From contig CM039210.1 in the NCBI GenBank assembly GCA_008360975.2, positions 5,520,293-5,584,292 on the forward strand: DNA of 64,000 nt, written 5' to 3'. Below are positions 1-10,130 of this stretch, piece by piece. Both the position numbers and the translations under genes were made by a program. The DNA is from Lichenostomus cassidix. Lineage: Eukaryota; Chordata; Aves; Passeriformes; Meliphagidae. The first letter of the stretch is position 1. Each line of letters starts with the position of its first letter. Below the pieces are notes generated by a model. It was not told the DNA's origin. It did no database searches and worked only from the letters and a program-made list of their open reading frames with translations.

Positions 1-184
1 AGTGTCCCAGAACTTGGGCAGTGCAGGCCTGGCCAATCAGGCCTGGGGGAAGGCTTCTGACTGACCAATCTGGGTGACTTTTGAGAACTCTATATATGTG
101 ATGAAATCAAAACAATAAAGGTCATTCCTTCTTGCCACTGAGAACTGATGCATTCATTACTCTGCTAGCTGCTCAACAGCGACA
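1..184 (+). mobile_element. K-LTR, 3' part (cut by window edge)
   Basis: This stretch matches the last 184 bases of the 5' LTR of provirus C (54854-55037), including the AATAAA-type signal near 115 and the terminal GACA at 181-184. The bases that follow (AATGGG, 185-190) would be the target-site copy, but the left flank is outside the window. It may be a solo LTR or the 3' LTR of a provirus lying to the left. Confidence 0.9.
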
Positions 185-291
185 AATGGGTAGGATTTCC
201 ATAGGAATTTCCCTAATTTGACTTATCCAAAACTGTGTTAATAAACTACAAGAACAGAGACACAAGAAGAAGAAGAAGAAGAAAAGGGGAA
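185..291 (+). other. ERV 3' internal tail with polypurine tract
   Basis: A purine run of AAG repeats ending in GAAAAGGGGA (about 261-290) sits directly before an LTR that starts TGTG. This is the position of a retroviral polypurine tract. The preceding bases read as a Lys-rich tail that could be the end of an env cytoplasmic domain, but the stretch is too short to assign. The rest of this ERV lies to the left and is separated from it by the K-LTR. Confidence 0.55.
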
Positions 292-568
292 TGTGTATAG
301 GGGGTGTCTGTATTAGGGGGGGATGTATATTAATTAGGTGTTCCAGGAAGTCTGTACCTCTCGAGTAGCTCAGCCAATGGGGAAAGAGAGAGGGGAACTG
401 CGGCCGGGAAATTAGGATAAAAGAGGCTGCGTCCTCTATCAATTTGAGAGAGACCCCATGGGAAATGCCCATGACCTCTCCCTTTATTCATTAATAAATT
501 TACAGGACTCCTCTGTCTCCTTTTTGGACATAAACCTCTGGTGTTTGTGGATTAATTTTCCTGTCACA
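292..568 (+). mobile_element. LTR (277 bp), 3' LTR of an ERV lying to the left
   Basis: It starts TGTGTATAGG after a polypurine tract and ends at CTGTCACA, giving TGTG...CACA ends. It has a TATA-like GATAAAAG near 416 and an AATAAA near 492. The part from about 379 onward is repeated at 22763-22951 with small changes. Confidence 0.75.
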
Positions 569-805
569 GGCAAATTAAAATAATTTTAACCACCTTCTTC
601 AGGTGTTTAATCGTACCCATTTGACTTTGCCTGAAGTAATATAAGAAGCAGTTTTACAATCCCTTATTTCAGCAGTAGACACTGGAGGCAGGACAAGGAG
701 CAATTCAGCAGGGGTGTCTTCAGCTGGTAGGGAAGGCATTTGTAGCCTCCTACAAACCTCTGAGCCTACAGACAAGGAAGCTCACTAGAAGCTTAGCTTT
801 GACTA
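569..805. other. Unassigned spacer
   Basis: I see no open frame, LTR edge or tandem repeat here. Confidence 0.6.
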
Positions 806-1392
806 TGTGAAAGTCACTCTCTTGTTAGGATTTAAAAGTTTAATAAAAGACAATAGGGGACAGATATAAGCAAAAGTACAGCACTGGGTGCTTGGCATTC
901 AGCCAAAAAGCACACCTGGTAAAGACAGAGACACCCTTTACATACCCTTCAGCCTAATGCATATTCACAAACAATTATGAATATTCAAACTTTTCTCCAA
1001 ACTAGTTTGCATGTTCCAGGAATTGCTTAGCCTAGCTCCTCCTTGGATACGCCTCCTTGGAGCATGCGCAGTCCTCTTTAATTGATTCTGTTATCACTCC
1101 CAGATTGTAGTTTCTGCAGATGACAGGTGCTGATAGTTGGAATGTCAGTGGCAGGGTCTGTTCGTTGGATGTTATCCAGTTCAAGCAGGCAGTTCAAGCA
1201 TTCTAACAAAACTATAACAGCTATTTCACTACTACGTCTAAGCTTAGCCAGCAACAAAAAGAAAGACATTAGTCATCATTACACAGCTATTTTTCACAGC
1301 AAGGCCACCTTTGTAAAAAGAACTAAAATTATACACATAGTATCCATTGTAATATTTGCGAAAAGCCAACATTATGATATGTATTTATCACA
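806..1392 (-). mobile_element. Solo LTR of the ERV-G family
   Basis: On the minus strand it starts TGTGATAAATAC (1392 downward) and ends TTTCACA (806). It aligns along its length with the 5' LTR of ERV-G (7767-9122) once that LTR's own nested insertion is left out. The flanks give ACTA (802-805) and ACTG (1393-1396), an imperfect 4-bp target duplication of the gammaretroviral size. No internal sequence adjoins it, so it is a solo LTR. Confidence 0.85.
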
Positions 1393-1748
1393 ACTGTACA
1401 TGGGGTTGCACAGGGAATTTTAAGTGTTTTCTGGGATACTACACCACAGAAAATTGGCAATAACAGAGTTGTGGTCTGTTCTGCTGCTGTATGTCATCTC
1501 ATCCAGATAACAGCCTCTGCTTCACCTAATGTTATATGCTAGCGATGACTGCCATAAGAGGCAGCTGAACATTTCTGCAAGATCTTAAAATTTTTCTTTC
1601 AGAAATGTGTAGAAGCAGCGGCCTTCTGCAGCCATCTGGACCTTGATAACAGCTCTGTTCCCATGGGAAAGTGCATACCAAAGGATTAACTCCAGCCATA
1701 AACACCTATGCAATTCTTTGATCTACCACACAGAAAGCTGGGTGGATG

Positions 1749-1769
1749 TGTGTGTGTGTGTGTGTGTGA
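1749..1769. repeat. (TG)n microsatellite
   Basis: An uninterrupted TG dinucleotide run of about ten units lies inside the presumed ERV-Y LTR. Confidence 0.9.
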
Positions 1770-1838
1770 TAAGAGAGCAGAAACATCGCTCCATGGGTGC
1801 TTGGTTTTGTGTGGTTGTATTGTCTTTCCTGTTGCTGC

Positions 1839-2315
1839 TGATGCCTTAAATGCTGATAAAAATTTGAGACACAGACACACAGTATAGGAAAAGGGTATTA
1901 CCTTGGTTTAATAGGATTCCAGGTGCACCACGACGACTCAAGCCCCCACGATATCCCCCGTATACAATTTATGGACAGCCTAGATTAGCATACTTATCTA
2001 AAAGTCTCCAATGAGAAGTCTAACAAATGAAGTAATTGCCCCCTTATTAAAATTGCCCCCCCCAAAAAAGATTACTACTTAGTTTACAAAAAACATGTCT
2101 CAGTGATGGGGCTCTGTTCAAGGTTGGTGCGTCATGCTTTTGAGATTGTGGGGATGTTTTGTCTTCCCCAAAGAATTCTGAGCAAGGCAAGGGTACAAGG
2201 GTTATAGGGTTGAGATACAGGGAGTAAAAAGTACAGGAATGGGGAAGGGTAAAAGGATATATAAAAAGAGTGTAAAAGTATAATGGAAAAAGGACAAAAA
2301 ACCCATCAGGCATCA
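1839..2315 (-). mobile_element. Solo LTR with TGATGCC/GGCATCA ends (ERV-Z-related family)
   Basis: The 7-bp terminal inverted repeats TGATGCC and GGCATCA bound the copy, and CTGC flanks it on both sides (1835-1838, 2316-2319), a 4-bp target duplication. A second copy is at 6821-7321. Blocks such as the one around the GGATCCTATTA-like motif on the minus strand are shared with the 3' LTR of ERV-Z, so the two belong to related families. Confidence 0.85.
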
Positions 2316-2436
2316 CTGCTGATCCCAAAACTTGTACACAGAAGAAACACATAAATACTGAAGTGTGTGTGATAAAGATTGATCCTGCCAGAAGAGAGCA
2401 GAGGTCCGTGTTGTCATGATTTTTCAAACTGCTGCA

Positions 2437-2569
2437 AAATGGGGCCCATATCGGGACTCAACCAGTGAATCTCTGACAGCAGTGCCCCGTTCAAACTGCA
2501 CTGTGCGTGCAGGGGATCCCCAACCCTTCATCTCTTCTTGCTGGACAGGTGAGACATGAGCGTGGAACT
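2437..2569 (+). other. ERV-Y primer-binding site region and leader
   Basis: A TGGGGCCC... block at about 2438 follows the presumed LTR and would be the primer site. I cannot match it to a tRNA with confidence. A GT donor-like GACAGGTGAG lies near 2544-2553. Confidence 0.4.
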
Positions 2570-3886
2570 ATGGGACAGGCTACAGCCCACAAGCATAAGA
2601 TTTATTTAGATATTTTACAGAGAATTAAAAAAAAACCCAGGGGTTTAAAACCCCAACAGTTAAGTTAGCTGCTTTATTAGTATGGTTGAATAACAATTCT
2701 AATGTATTCCCCACCATGGTCCCTACAATGCTAAAGTGTGGGAAAAGGTGGGAGCTGAGTTAGAAGCACATGGAAAACTGTGTATATTGCTTTAAAAACT
2801 TTGCAGCCTGTCGAGCAAGTTCGTGAATGCCCTATCACAGATATTTTAAATTTGGAGATTGCTTCAAGCCTTAGCAATGCTTATGCAGAAGTGCCCGCTG
2901 AATTGGGACATGGGCATTCTCAGGGGCTTTGTGATGCTTTTGATCCTGGTCCTATTGATCCTGAGAAAAGGCCTGATCTTTATCCTCCTCCAATTCCTGT
3001 AAAAAAATAGGCTACTGCACTTCCCGCTGCAACTCAAGTCCTAGGTAATTCTTCTTTCCCCCCACCAACCACCCCCCAGCTGATTTATTGCTGCAATCTC
3101 ATTCACCTCTGACATTAATTGAGCAATGCAAGGATGAAGCCGTAAAAAGAGGAGATATTTCCATGTTTCTGGCCATGCCTATCAATTATCAGACTAGGAA
3201 ACCTGCTCAGTATGAACAAATAAAAGAAGTCCATAGTACTGTCTGAGACTGGACTGCAATCACAATATACTATGGGGCTGATCAATGTTATTAACCAAGG
3301 GTACACTATGGGTCCTAACGATTGGCGAATGCTTTTCAAACTTATACTAAGGGCAGCACAAAATCCAGTGTGGCAGTCAGAATGGACAGATCTTGCTACT
3401 GTACAAACTATGGATAATACTGCATATTTGGATCCAGGCGGTCTCGATGAACTGCTGGGACAAGGTGCATATGCTGCCCCCAAGGCCCAAACTAATTTGA
3501 CTCTTGCAGTGCTACGGCAAAACTCCGAACTAGCCATAAAAGCTCTTAGAAGAGTCCCAGAGATTGGACAAAAGGACTCTTCCTTTGCATCCATTCGGCA
3601 AGCTCCTCAAGAGTCACATATAACATTCATTGATAGGTTGCAAACAGCCATTAGTAGGCAAATAGAAAACGGAGAAGCAGCTACTGCGTTGTTATTACAA
3701 CTAGCCTTTGAAAATGCTAATGCAGATTGTCAGAAAGCACTGCTCTCTGTAAGGAATGAGCATGCTAATTTTCTGTCTTACATCAAAGCCTGTCAGAAAG
3801 TGGGAACAGAGGAACACCACGCATCCATTTTGGCTGCTGCCTTACAGCAAGCCTCTAATGCATATAACTGGCCCCCCGTGCTTTAA
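2570..3886 (+). pseudogene. gag: ERV-Y gag, matrix and capsid (betaretrovirus-like), decayed
   Basis: The frame opens with ATG at 2570 (MGQATAHKHK), a start that would be N-myristoylated as in betaretroviral matrix proteins. It hits a stop after about 33 residues, reopens at 2780-3010, and the capsid runs open from 3272 to 3886 in the same frame. The capsid end carries a major homology region of the form QxPxE-SxxxFIDRL (about 3598-3636) and the usual ENANADCQ helix (about 3710-3733). Gag would assemble the particle. At least three in-frame stops and one frameshift near 3880 break it. Confidence 0.8.
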
Positions 3887-4469
3887 TTGCCAACAAGAAG
3901 GGCATTTACAGAGAAATTGTCCATCTCAAAGAAAGGGAAATAATGCCTCCTGCCCTACCATCCCCCTCCCTCCCTCCCTGTGTCTACGATGTAGAAAGGG
4001 TTACCACTGGAGTGAAGCATGCAAGTCAAAATCTGACAGAGATAGTAACTGCCTCACTCCCCGGCAGGGAAACAGGAAAAGGGGCCCCTCAAACCAACAG
4101 GGTCTTTGCAATCCAAATCCAGGAGTCTCAATCCCTTCCCTCCTCGCCAATACCCACAGGACTGGGAGCGCAGGTTTGGACTTACCCCTCTCAGACAATG
4201 TCCTAATTACAGATTCAACAATTCATGTGCTACATACAGGGATTTATGGACCTTTACCAGAAGGATTGTTTGTTTGGACTTTTAATTGGCAGATCATCTG
4301 CCACAAAGAGTGGTCTCATAGTACATGCTGGTGTAATCTATTCATACTAGGGGAAATGAATGCGATGGTTTCAACTAACACTGCCCCCTTGTTTTCTTTC
4401 AAAACCCGAAAAAATTGCACAGTTGCTATTGCTTCCTTTTTCGTTCCAGCAGCGAAAGATGCAGTCTGA
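3876..4469 (+). pseudogene. ERV-Y nucleocapsid and dUTPase-like start
   Basis: One frame after the capsid, two CX2CX4HX4C zinc knuckles appear: CFNCQQEGHLQRNC (about 3882-3923) and CLRCRKGYHWSEAC (about 3981-4022). They are followed by a Pro-rich linker and an AGLDL motif (about 4170), which is typical of the dUTPase domain at the head of betaretroviral pro. The frame closes at 4469. Capsid and knuckles are in different frames, so the reading is broken between them. Confidence 0.7.
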
Positions 4470-4540
4470 GGCACTGGTCAGTTTGGCAGTACCGATGTCG
4501 TCCACGTTCACTAGCTCGAACAGATTACAAATGAAAAGCC

Positions 4541-4906
4541 CTTACTACCTTTACAATTAAATGACAAATCTTTTACAGGCTTACTTGACACCTGTGCAGA
4601 TGTTTTCATAATTTCCTCATCTTCATGGCCCCCACAGTGGCCTCTTAAAAAAGCAGATGCCTTAGTGGAAGGCATCAGAGGGCATAAATTCCCTAAACAA
4701 AGTGCAATTATTCTTACAGTTATGGGGCCGAATGGACGCCGAGCAATTTTACAACTGTTTCTTTTTCCTTCTCAGTTTACACTGTGGGGGTCTTGATTTG
4801 GTTTCTCAGGGGAATATATACTCTTGTGGTGAATGTGGAAAATTTATCAAAGGGGTCACTGATGTAAACCCCCTGTTCAAACTGTGGTGGAAGACAGACA
4901 CGCCTG
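4541..4906 (+). pseudogene. pro: ERV-Y protease and first codons of pol, truncated
   Basis: The conceptual frame from about 4550 contains LLDTCADV, the aspartic protease motif with Gly replaced by Cys (DTCAD for DTGAD). The downstream flap and the WPPQWPL-type segment are recognisable. The segment LWWKTDTPV just before 4906 is the usual opening of betaretroviral reverse transcriptase. The element stops there, where the LTR at 4907 is inserted, and the rest of pol is not seen in the window. Confidence 0.65.
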
Positions 4907-5957
4907 TGTGTTGGTTTTGCTTGGCCCAGTTTTGGGGGGGGGGAACCACAAAGATGGCTCCTGTGAGAAGCTGCTGGAAGCTTCTGCCATGTCCAGCAGA
5001 GCCAATCCCTGATGGCTCTGAAGATGTACAAGCCGCTGGCCAAGGCTGGGCCAATTGGAGATGTTTGGTATGCCTCTGTGATAACATATTAAAGAAGAAA
5101 TCACATCAAATGCACACGCAGTTTTTCCTAGACAGAGAAAGTGGAGGAGGTGAGAACATGTGAGGGTAAACAACATGGAGACACCAAAGTCAGTGGAGAA
5201 GGAGGGCTAGGAGGTGCTCCAGGCGCCAGAGATGAATTTCCTCTGCAGGCCATGGTGATGACCATGGTGGAGCAGGCTGTCCCCCTGACACCCATGGGGA
5301 TCCACGGGGGATGCAGAGATCCACTCACAGCCCATGGGGGAGGTGCCCACACCTGAGCGGGTGGATGCCTGGAGGAGGCTGTGGTCCAGCAGGAGTCCCA
5401 GTGGAGAGAGAGGGCCTTTGCTTCCAGGCTGGAACAGCCTGTCCTTGGAGGACTGCACCCTGTGGACAAGGGACCCATGCCACAGAATTTTTGGGAGGAC
5501 TGTCTGCCCGTGGGAGGAGGCACACATTGCAGCAGTTTGGGCAGACTGCTGCTCATGAGATGGACCCACGTTGGAGGAGTTCATGGAGAACTGTCCCCCA
5601 TTGGAGGGACCCCACAGTGACACAGGGGAAGGACTTCTTTCCCTGAGAGGCAGAAGAAAATCTTGGTGATTAACTGACCAAACACCCCACGCCTTGTCCT
5701 CCTTGCACTGTCGATGGGAAGGAGGGAGGGGTTGGGGGGAAGAGTGGTGTCTTAAGGGCTTATTTTACTTCTCATTATCCTCTTCTGTCTTTATTAGTAA
5801 TAAATCACTTTGTAACTCTAAGTCGAGCCTGTTTTGCCCTTGGAGTATTTTCTCCCAGTTCTTTATCTCAACTCATGAGCCCTTCTGTTAATTTTTTTCC
5901 CTCTCCACAGCCCAGTTGTGGCAGGGGAGAGTGAGTGAGCAAATGTTGTGGGTGGAA
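4907..5957 (+). mobile_element. Long solo LTR (about 1.05 kb), 3' end truncated
   Basis: It starts TGTGTTGGTTTTGC and matches, in reverse, the solo LTR at 51980-53063. AATAAATCACTTTG near 5800 gives the sense strand. Its last 30 or so bases are missing compared with the second copy, and another LTR begins at 5958. The short open frames inside (5100-5650) have no counterpart with a known protein and are LTR sequence. Confidence 0.8.
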
Positions 5958-6119
5958 TGTGGCATGACATCCCCCTGCCCTTTCCCTCACAGATGGCTGG
6001 CATATGGAAAGCCAGCAAGGGGTCAAAAAGGGCCAACAAGGGGTCATCTCTTGGTGCCCTAAAGTCTGAACTCCAACCAAGAGTCAGCACCTTAGTATGG
6101 GAAAACAGATGTGGAAAGA

Positions 6120-6382
6120 TGTCGCTGTTGAGCAGCTAGCAGAGTAATGAAAACACCAGTTCTCAGTGGCAAGAAGGAATGACCTTTATTGTTTTGATTT
6201 CATCACATATATAGAGTTCTCAAAAGTCACCCAGATTGGTCAGTCAGAAGCCTTCCCCCAGGCCTGACTGGCCAGGCCTGCACTGTCCAAGTTCTGGGAC
6301 ACTGTTCCAATAACATCCAAACTTTATCTTTATTTATAAAACACAAGAAGAATTCTCGTGGGAAAAACCTGTGCTAGCCACA
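6120..6382 (-). mobile_element. Solo K-LTR
   Basis: This is a full 263-bp copy of the B/C provirus LTR in reverse, flanked by GAAAGA on both sides (6114-6119 and 6383-6388). It is a complete solo LTR with a 6-bp target duplication. Confidence 0.95.
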
Positions 6383-6679
6383 GAAAGAGATGAAAGAAAA
6401 TAGACGTGACAAAGACACTGCTTTTCCACTATAAAAGACACACTAATTATCACTGAGTAGAAGCTTCCTATACGTACCCTGAAGCATGCAGGACTTCTCC
6501 TCATATACTGGACGCAGGGTCTGCAGTTACTGTCTCAGGAATTGAAGGAAAGGATTCTGATGTGTGTTCCATCACCAAATTTGATTTGGTAAGGTTCATT
6601 GGATCTTAAATTATATTATTTCTTTGCTAGCTGTAATAATAGGTACCTTTTTGGGCACTGCATTTTATCTACTAGTAGT

Positions 6680-6744
6680 TTCCTTTATTTTATTTTATTT
6701 TATTTTATTTTATTTTATTTTATTTTATTTTATTTTATTTTATT
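6680..6744. repeat. (ATTTT)n microsatellite
   Basis: A run of about 12 TTTTA units lies inside the ERVL-like LTR. The paralogous LTRs at 8440 and 18590 have only one or no unit here, so it expanded in this copy. Confidence 0.9.
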
Positions 6745-6820
6745 CCTGTGTAGTACTTAGTTTGTTCCAAGTCCTATGTCTGTTATTTTTGTGTCTAATA
6801 AATTATAATTTATGTCATAT

Positions 6821-7321
6821 TGATGCCTTAAATCACTAGTAAAAAAATTTTGAGATGCAGACACACAGCATAGGAAAAGGGTATTACCTTGGTTTAATAG
6901 GATCCCAGATGCACACCGACGAACAAGCCCTGACGATATCCCCCGTATAAAATTTATGGACAGCCTAGATTAGAATACCTATCTAAAAGTCTCCAATAAG
7001 AAGTCTAACAAATGAAGTAATTGCCCCCTTATTAAAATTACCTCCCCCCAAAAAGATTACTACTTAGTTTACAAAAAACATGTCTTAGTGATGGGGGCCC
7101 TGTTCAAGGTTGGTGCGTCATGCTTTTGAGATTGTGGGGATGTTTCGTCTTCCCCAAAGAATTCTGAGCAGGGCAAGGGTACTAGGGTGATAAACATGTA
7201 GGGTTAAGATACAGGGAGTAAAAAGTACAGGAATGGGGAAGGGTAAAAGGTTATATATAAAGGATATATATAAAGAGAGTATAAAAGTAAAACAAAAAGG
7301 ACAAAAACCCATCAGGCATCA
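6821..7321 (-). mobile_element. Solo LTR, second copy of the TGATGCC family
   Basis: It is bounded by TGATGCC and GGCATCA and flanked by ATAT on both sides (6817-6820, 7322-7325). The uninterrupted paralogue at about 8515-8540 reads straight through the insertion point and so shows the empty site. Confidence 0.92.
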
Positions 7322-7468
7322 ATATTAGACCTAATCAGCCATTATTAAAGAACATGCAAATGAAACTGGGTCTTGGGGTGCTGATTGCCCCAATACAGCT
7401 AGTGCCTGCTGCCAGAGCCCTAGGCAAAAGTCAGAGACTTATCTAAGCTCCTGTCTCCATTCGTAACA

Positions 7469-7766
7469 TTTTGGCCTAGTTGAGGCAGGATAATGGCAAA
7501 CAATTTAAAGATTCAGACTGAGGACTTAGCAAGCTACTTACGGTGGAACAGTGTTAATAACCCTCTTCCAGTAAACAACTGGTTTGAGTGGGAAAAAATC
7601 CATGAGAAATTATGTGAACAGCAAGAATTGCTAACAGATAAAAATGGAGAAAATATAATTTCTCATGCTTTATATTTAAAAGCAGCATCTGATTGGCAGA
7701 TAGAAATGATGAAAGAATATAACAAATTAAAACAAGAGCAAAAAGAATTAAAGGTAAAAACAAAAC
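7469..7766 (+). CDS. Short ORF after the ERVL-like LTR, possible gag start
   Basis: An ORF of 92 codons (7493-7771) starts MANNLKIQTED 25 bases after the LTR edge. It is hydrophilic and rich in Lys, Glu and Asn, with a Trp-containing N-terminal half, as in small matrix domains. Its stop lies inside the ERV-G LTR that begins at 7767, so the original frame was cut. The position suggests the N-terminus of gag of an ERVL-type element whose RNase H and integrase may be the fragment at 19750-20880. I do not recognise the protein itself. Confidence 0.4.
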
Positions 7767-9122
7767 TGTGATAAATACATATTAAAATATTGGCTTTTTG
7801 CAAATCTTAACATGGATGCTATGTGTATAATTTTAATTCTTACAAAAGTAGCCTTGTTATAAAGATATAGTTGTGTAATAATAACTAATGTCTTTATTTC
7901 TGTTATTAACTAAACTTAGACATAGTGGTGAAATAGCTGATATGGTTATTTTAGGATACTTGTAGTTAACTTACTGTGGCAGGACGCTCCCCTCTCCCCT
8001 CTCTCCTTCTCCTTCTCCTTCTGCTTCTGGTGGGGTCAGAAGCCCAGCAGGAGGTTATCTCGTGGTGCCTGAAGGCCTTAGACCTCTAACCTTGAATTCA
8101 TATTTTGGTATGAAGAGAGAATGTGAAAAGAGAAACAAAGAAATGAATACGTGACCAAAAGGCATGCTTTTTTACAACTATAAAGACGAACAAAAAATAT
8201 CCCAAAAGCAGAGGTTTCCTACACACACTCTGAAAATGTGCAAGGTGCTTCTCCCCAGAGTCTGGACGCAGACTCTGTGGTTACTTTCCTGGGAATTGTG
8301 TGAAAGGATTCCAAAGTATTCACCACCAATCGGCTGGTAAGATACATTTGGTTCCTAAGTTATATTATTCTTGCTAGCTGTTAATAAGAATAGGTACTTT
8401 TTCATAATTGCAGTTTAGCTACTCATAGTTTGCAATGATTTTACTCCTGTGTAGTTTGTAGTTTGTCCTAAGTTTTTATGTCTGTCAATTTCTGTGTCTA
8501 ATAAATGATAATTTATATCATATTAGACTTAATTGGCCATTATTAAAGGATCTTGCAAATGAGACTGGGTCTTGGGGCGCTAGTTACCCTAATAAGAGTT
8601 ATTGCCTGTTGCTAGAGGCCTGAGCAAATGGCAGAAACTCATAAAAACTCCTGTCTCCCATTCATAACACTTACAATAACTGAACCACCCGCTTGGTTGG
8701 ATAACATCCAAAGAACGGTGTGATGAAGACCCCTGCCACTGACATTTCACTTATCAGCAACTGTCATCTGCAAAGACTATGGAACAGAGCTCAAGCTGGG
8801 GGTGATAACACGAGTTATTAAAACCACAGCCAAGAGGACGACACATGCTCTAAAAGGTGGACCAGAGGAGGGGCCATACTAAACAGTTCCTGGAACATGC
8901 AAACTAGTTTGGAGAAAAGTTTGAATATGTATAATTTCTTATGAATATGTATTAGGCTGATGTACTAGAAAGGGTATTTAAAGAGTATCTCCATCAGTGA
9001 CAGGCGTGCTTCTGGCTAATTGCCAAGCACCCAGCACTGTTACTCTGCTTTATTGTCTTTGTCCCCTATTGTCCTTTATTAAACTTTTACATTTTAACAG
9101 GAGAGTGAAACCTTGTTTTTCA
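7767..9122 (+). mobile_element. ERV-G 5' LTR, split by a solo LTR
   Basis: It starts TGTGATAAATAC and aligns with the solo LTR at 806-1392 up to TTTTTCA at 9122. The insert at 7975-8669 plus one target copy interrupts it. TTTATTAAAC near 9075 is the likely polyadenylation signal. Confidence 0.85.
7975..8669 (+). mobile_element. Solo ERVL-like LTR inside the ERV-G LTR
   Basis: It starts TGTGGCAGGAC and ends TTCATAACA, flanked by CTTAC on both sides (7970-7974, 8670-8674). The 5-bp duplication fits ERVL-type integration. Its TCTAATAAATGATAA block near 8500 is the polyadenylation region. Confidence 0.92.
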
Positions 9123-9126
9123 TAAT

Positions 9127-9144
9127 TGGGGACTTCATCCGGGA
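9127..9144 (+). promoter_or_regulatory. ERV-G primer-binding site, tRNA-Pro-like
   Basis: TGGGGACTTCATCCGGGA starts four bases after the LTR. It resembles the proline-tRNA primer site of gammaretroviruses (TGGGGGCTCGTCCGGGA) with one extra base and two or three changes. Confidence 0.5.
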
Positions 9145-10130
9145 AAAATACCTTGCCCCCCCATGGTCCTGGAAGAGCCTGAGTGGGGAGGGAGTGCCCC
9201 GCTGAGATTGGCGGCTCACTCAGCTTCTTCTGGCATCACTGGCGGTCACAGGTTGACACCCCATGGTCAAGAAGGGACACATAAAGCAAAGGAAAGGGGA
9301 AAAGAAAAAGGCTCCCTAAGAAACCGTGACAACTAGTCCACAATTCTTGTACACGAAGACCTGGACAAGAAAAAGGATTGTAAGTATTGTCGGGGGGCAG
9401 GGTACGGGGGATTGACTGGTGTGTGTGTGAGACGGGGGCTGGAGAGTCCGGATCTGTGGAGTGAGTGTGGAGTCTTTCTAGCCACGGTTCCGGTATCTCT
9501 GCAAAGGGCCGGCTGGTGAAGAGATGAAGTGAAAGGCAAAAAAGAGTGAGAGATCCCCCGGGATAACTGGAACTGGGTCCCAGGGAGGAGTTGGACTCCT
9601 AGGAAAAGGAAGCAAAAGGTTTCCTAAGGCAATCCATTAGGAAACAGGAGACAAGAGTGAGAGTTCCCCAATTCCAGAAAAGTTGCCGGATTGAGATTTG
9701 GAATCCACAGAGGCTAGGTAAATATGCTAAGGATACTATATTATACCCAAGAGAATCTGGGCTTGGCAAACAACATTTGAGATTTTAGCATTTTATTTAT
9801 TTAGATAATACTTGTAGATAAATGTTAACAAGTGATTTGAAAATAAAGGTACCTTATTGTTGTGTTGTCATGTTGTTATAGTAGTGGAATGAGTGAGAGT
9901 GAGAAGTATTAAAAACATAAAGTGATTGAGTACGAATGAATGACTATACGTTATATCAGTTGTTGATTAAAAGCTCAACCTTATTACCTGGAGGGAGGCG
10001 GATTATACTATATTATTGGAAAAGAGAGATTTTTTGGTTCTGTGAGGAGTAGGTGGTGTCTTAGCTATAGCAGGAGTGGGTTAGAGCAAAGAAATAGAGG
10101 CCAGGGAAGAACAGATAAAATTCTGGGAAA
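9145..10130 (+). other. ERV-G untranslated leader
   Basis: About 1 kb lies between the primer site and the gag ATG. It is purine-rich, has a short GT run near 9420 and no long frame. This is where splice donor and packaging signals would lie; I cannot place them. Confidence 0.5.

Larger units (their letters stand above)
1393..2436 (+). mobile_element. Probable 5' LTR and flank of ERV-Y, split by a solo LTR
   Basis: The sequence on both sides of the insert at 1839-2315 is continuous (1430-1838 joined to 2316-2436) and ends just before the leader of ERV-Y gag, so it is placed as that element's 5' LTR region. The exact left edge is not visible. It contains a (TG)n run at about 1749-1769. Confidence 0.45.
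5958..7468 (+). mobile_element. ERVL-like LTR carrying two nested solo LTRs
   Basis: It starts TGTGGCATGAC and ends TCGTAACA. With the inserts at 6120-6382 and 6821-7321 removed, it aligns with the solo LTR at 7975-8669 and with 18277-18838. The 3' edge is followed by unique sequence and a possible gag start, so it may be a 5' LTR. No target duplication is visible on the left, where it abuts another LTR. Confidence 0.75.

Noticed and set aside
5128..5646. Several overlapping 70-140 codon frames on both strands
   Set aside because: They lie in a solo LTR (4907-5957). The second copy at 51980-53063 does not keep the frames.
6680..6744. (ATTTT)n run considered as a functional AT element
   Set aside because: It is a simple pentanucleotide expansion not shared by the paralogous LTRs.
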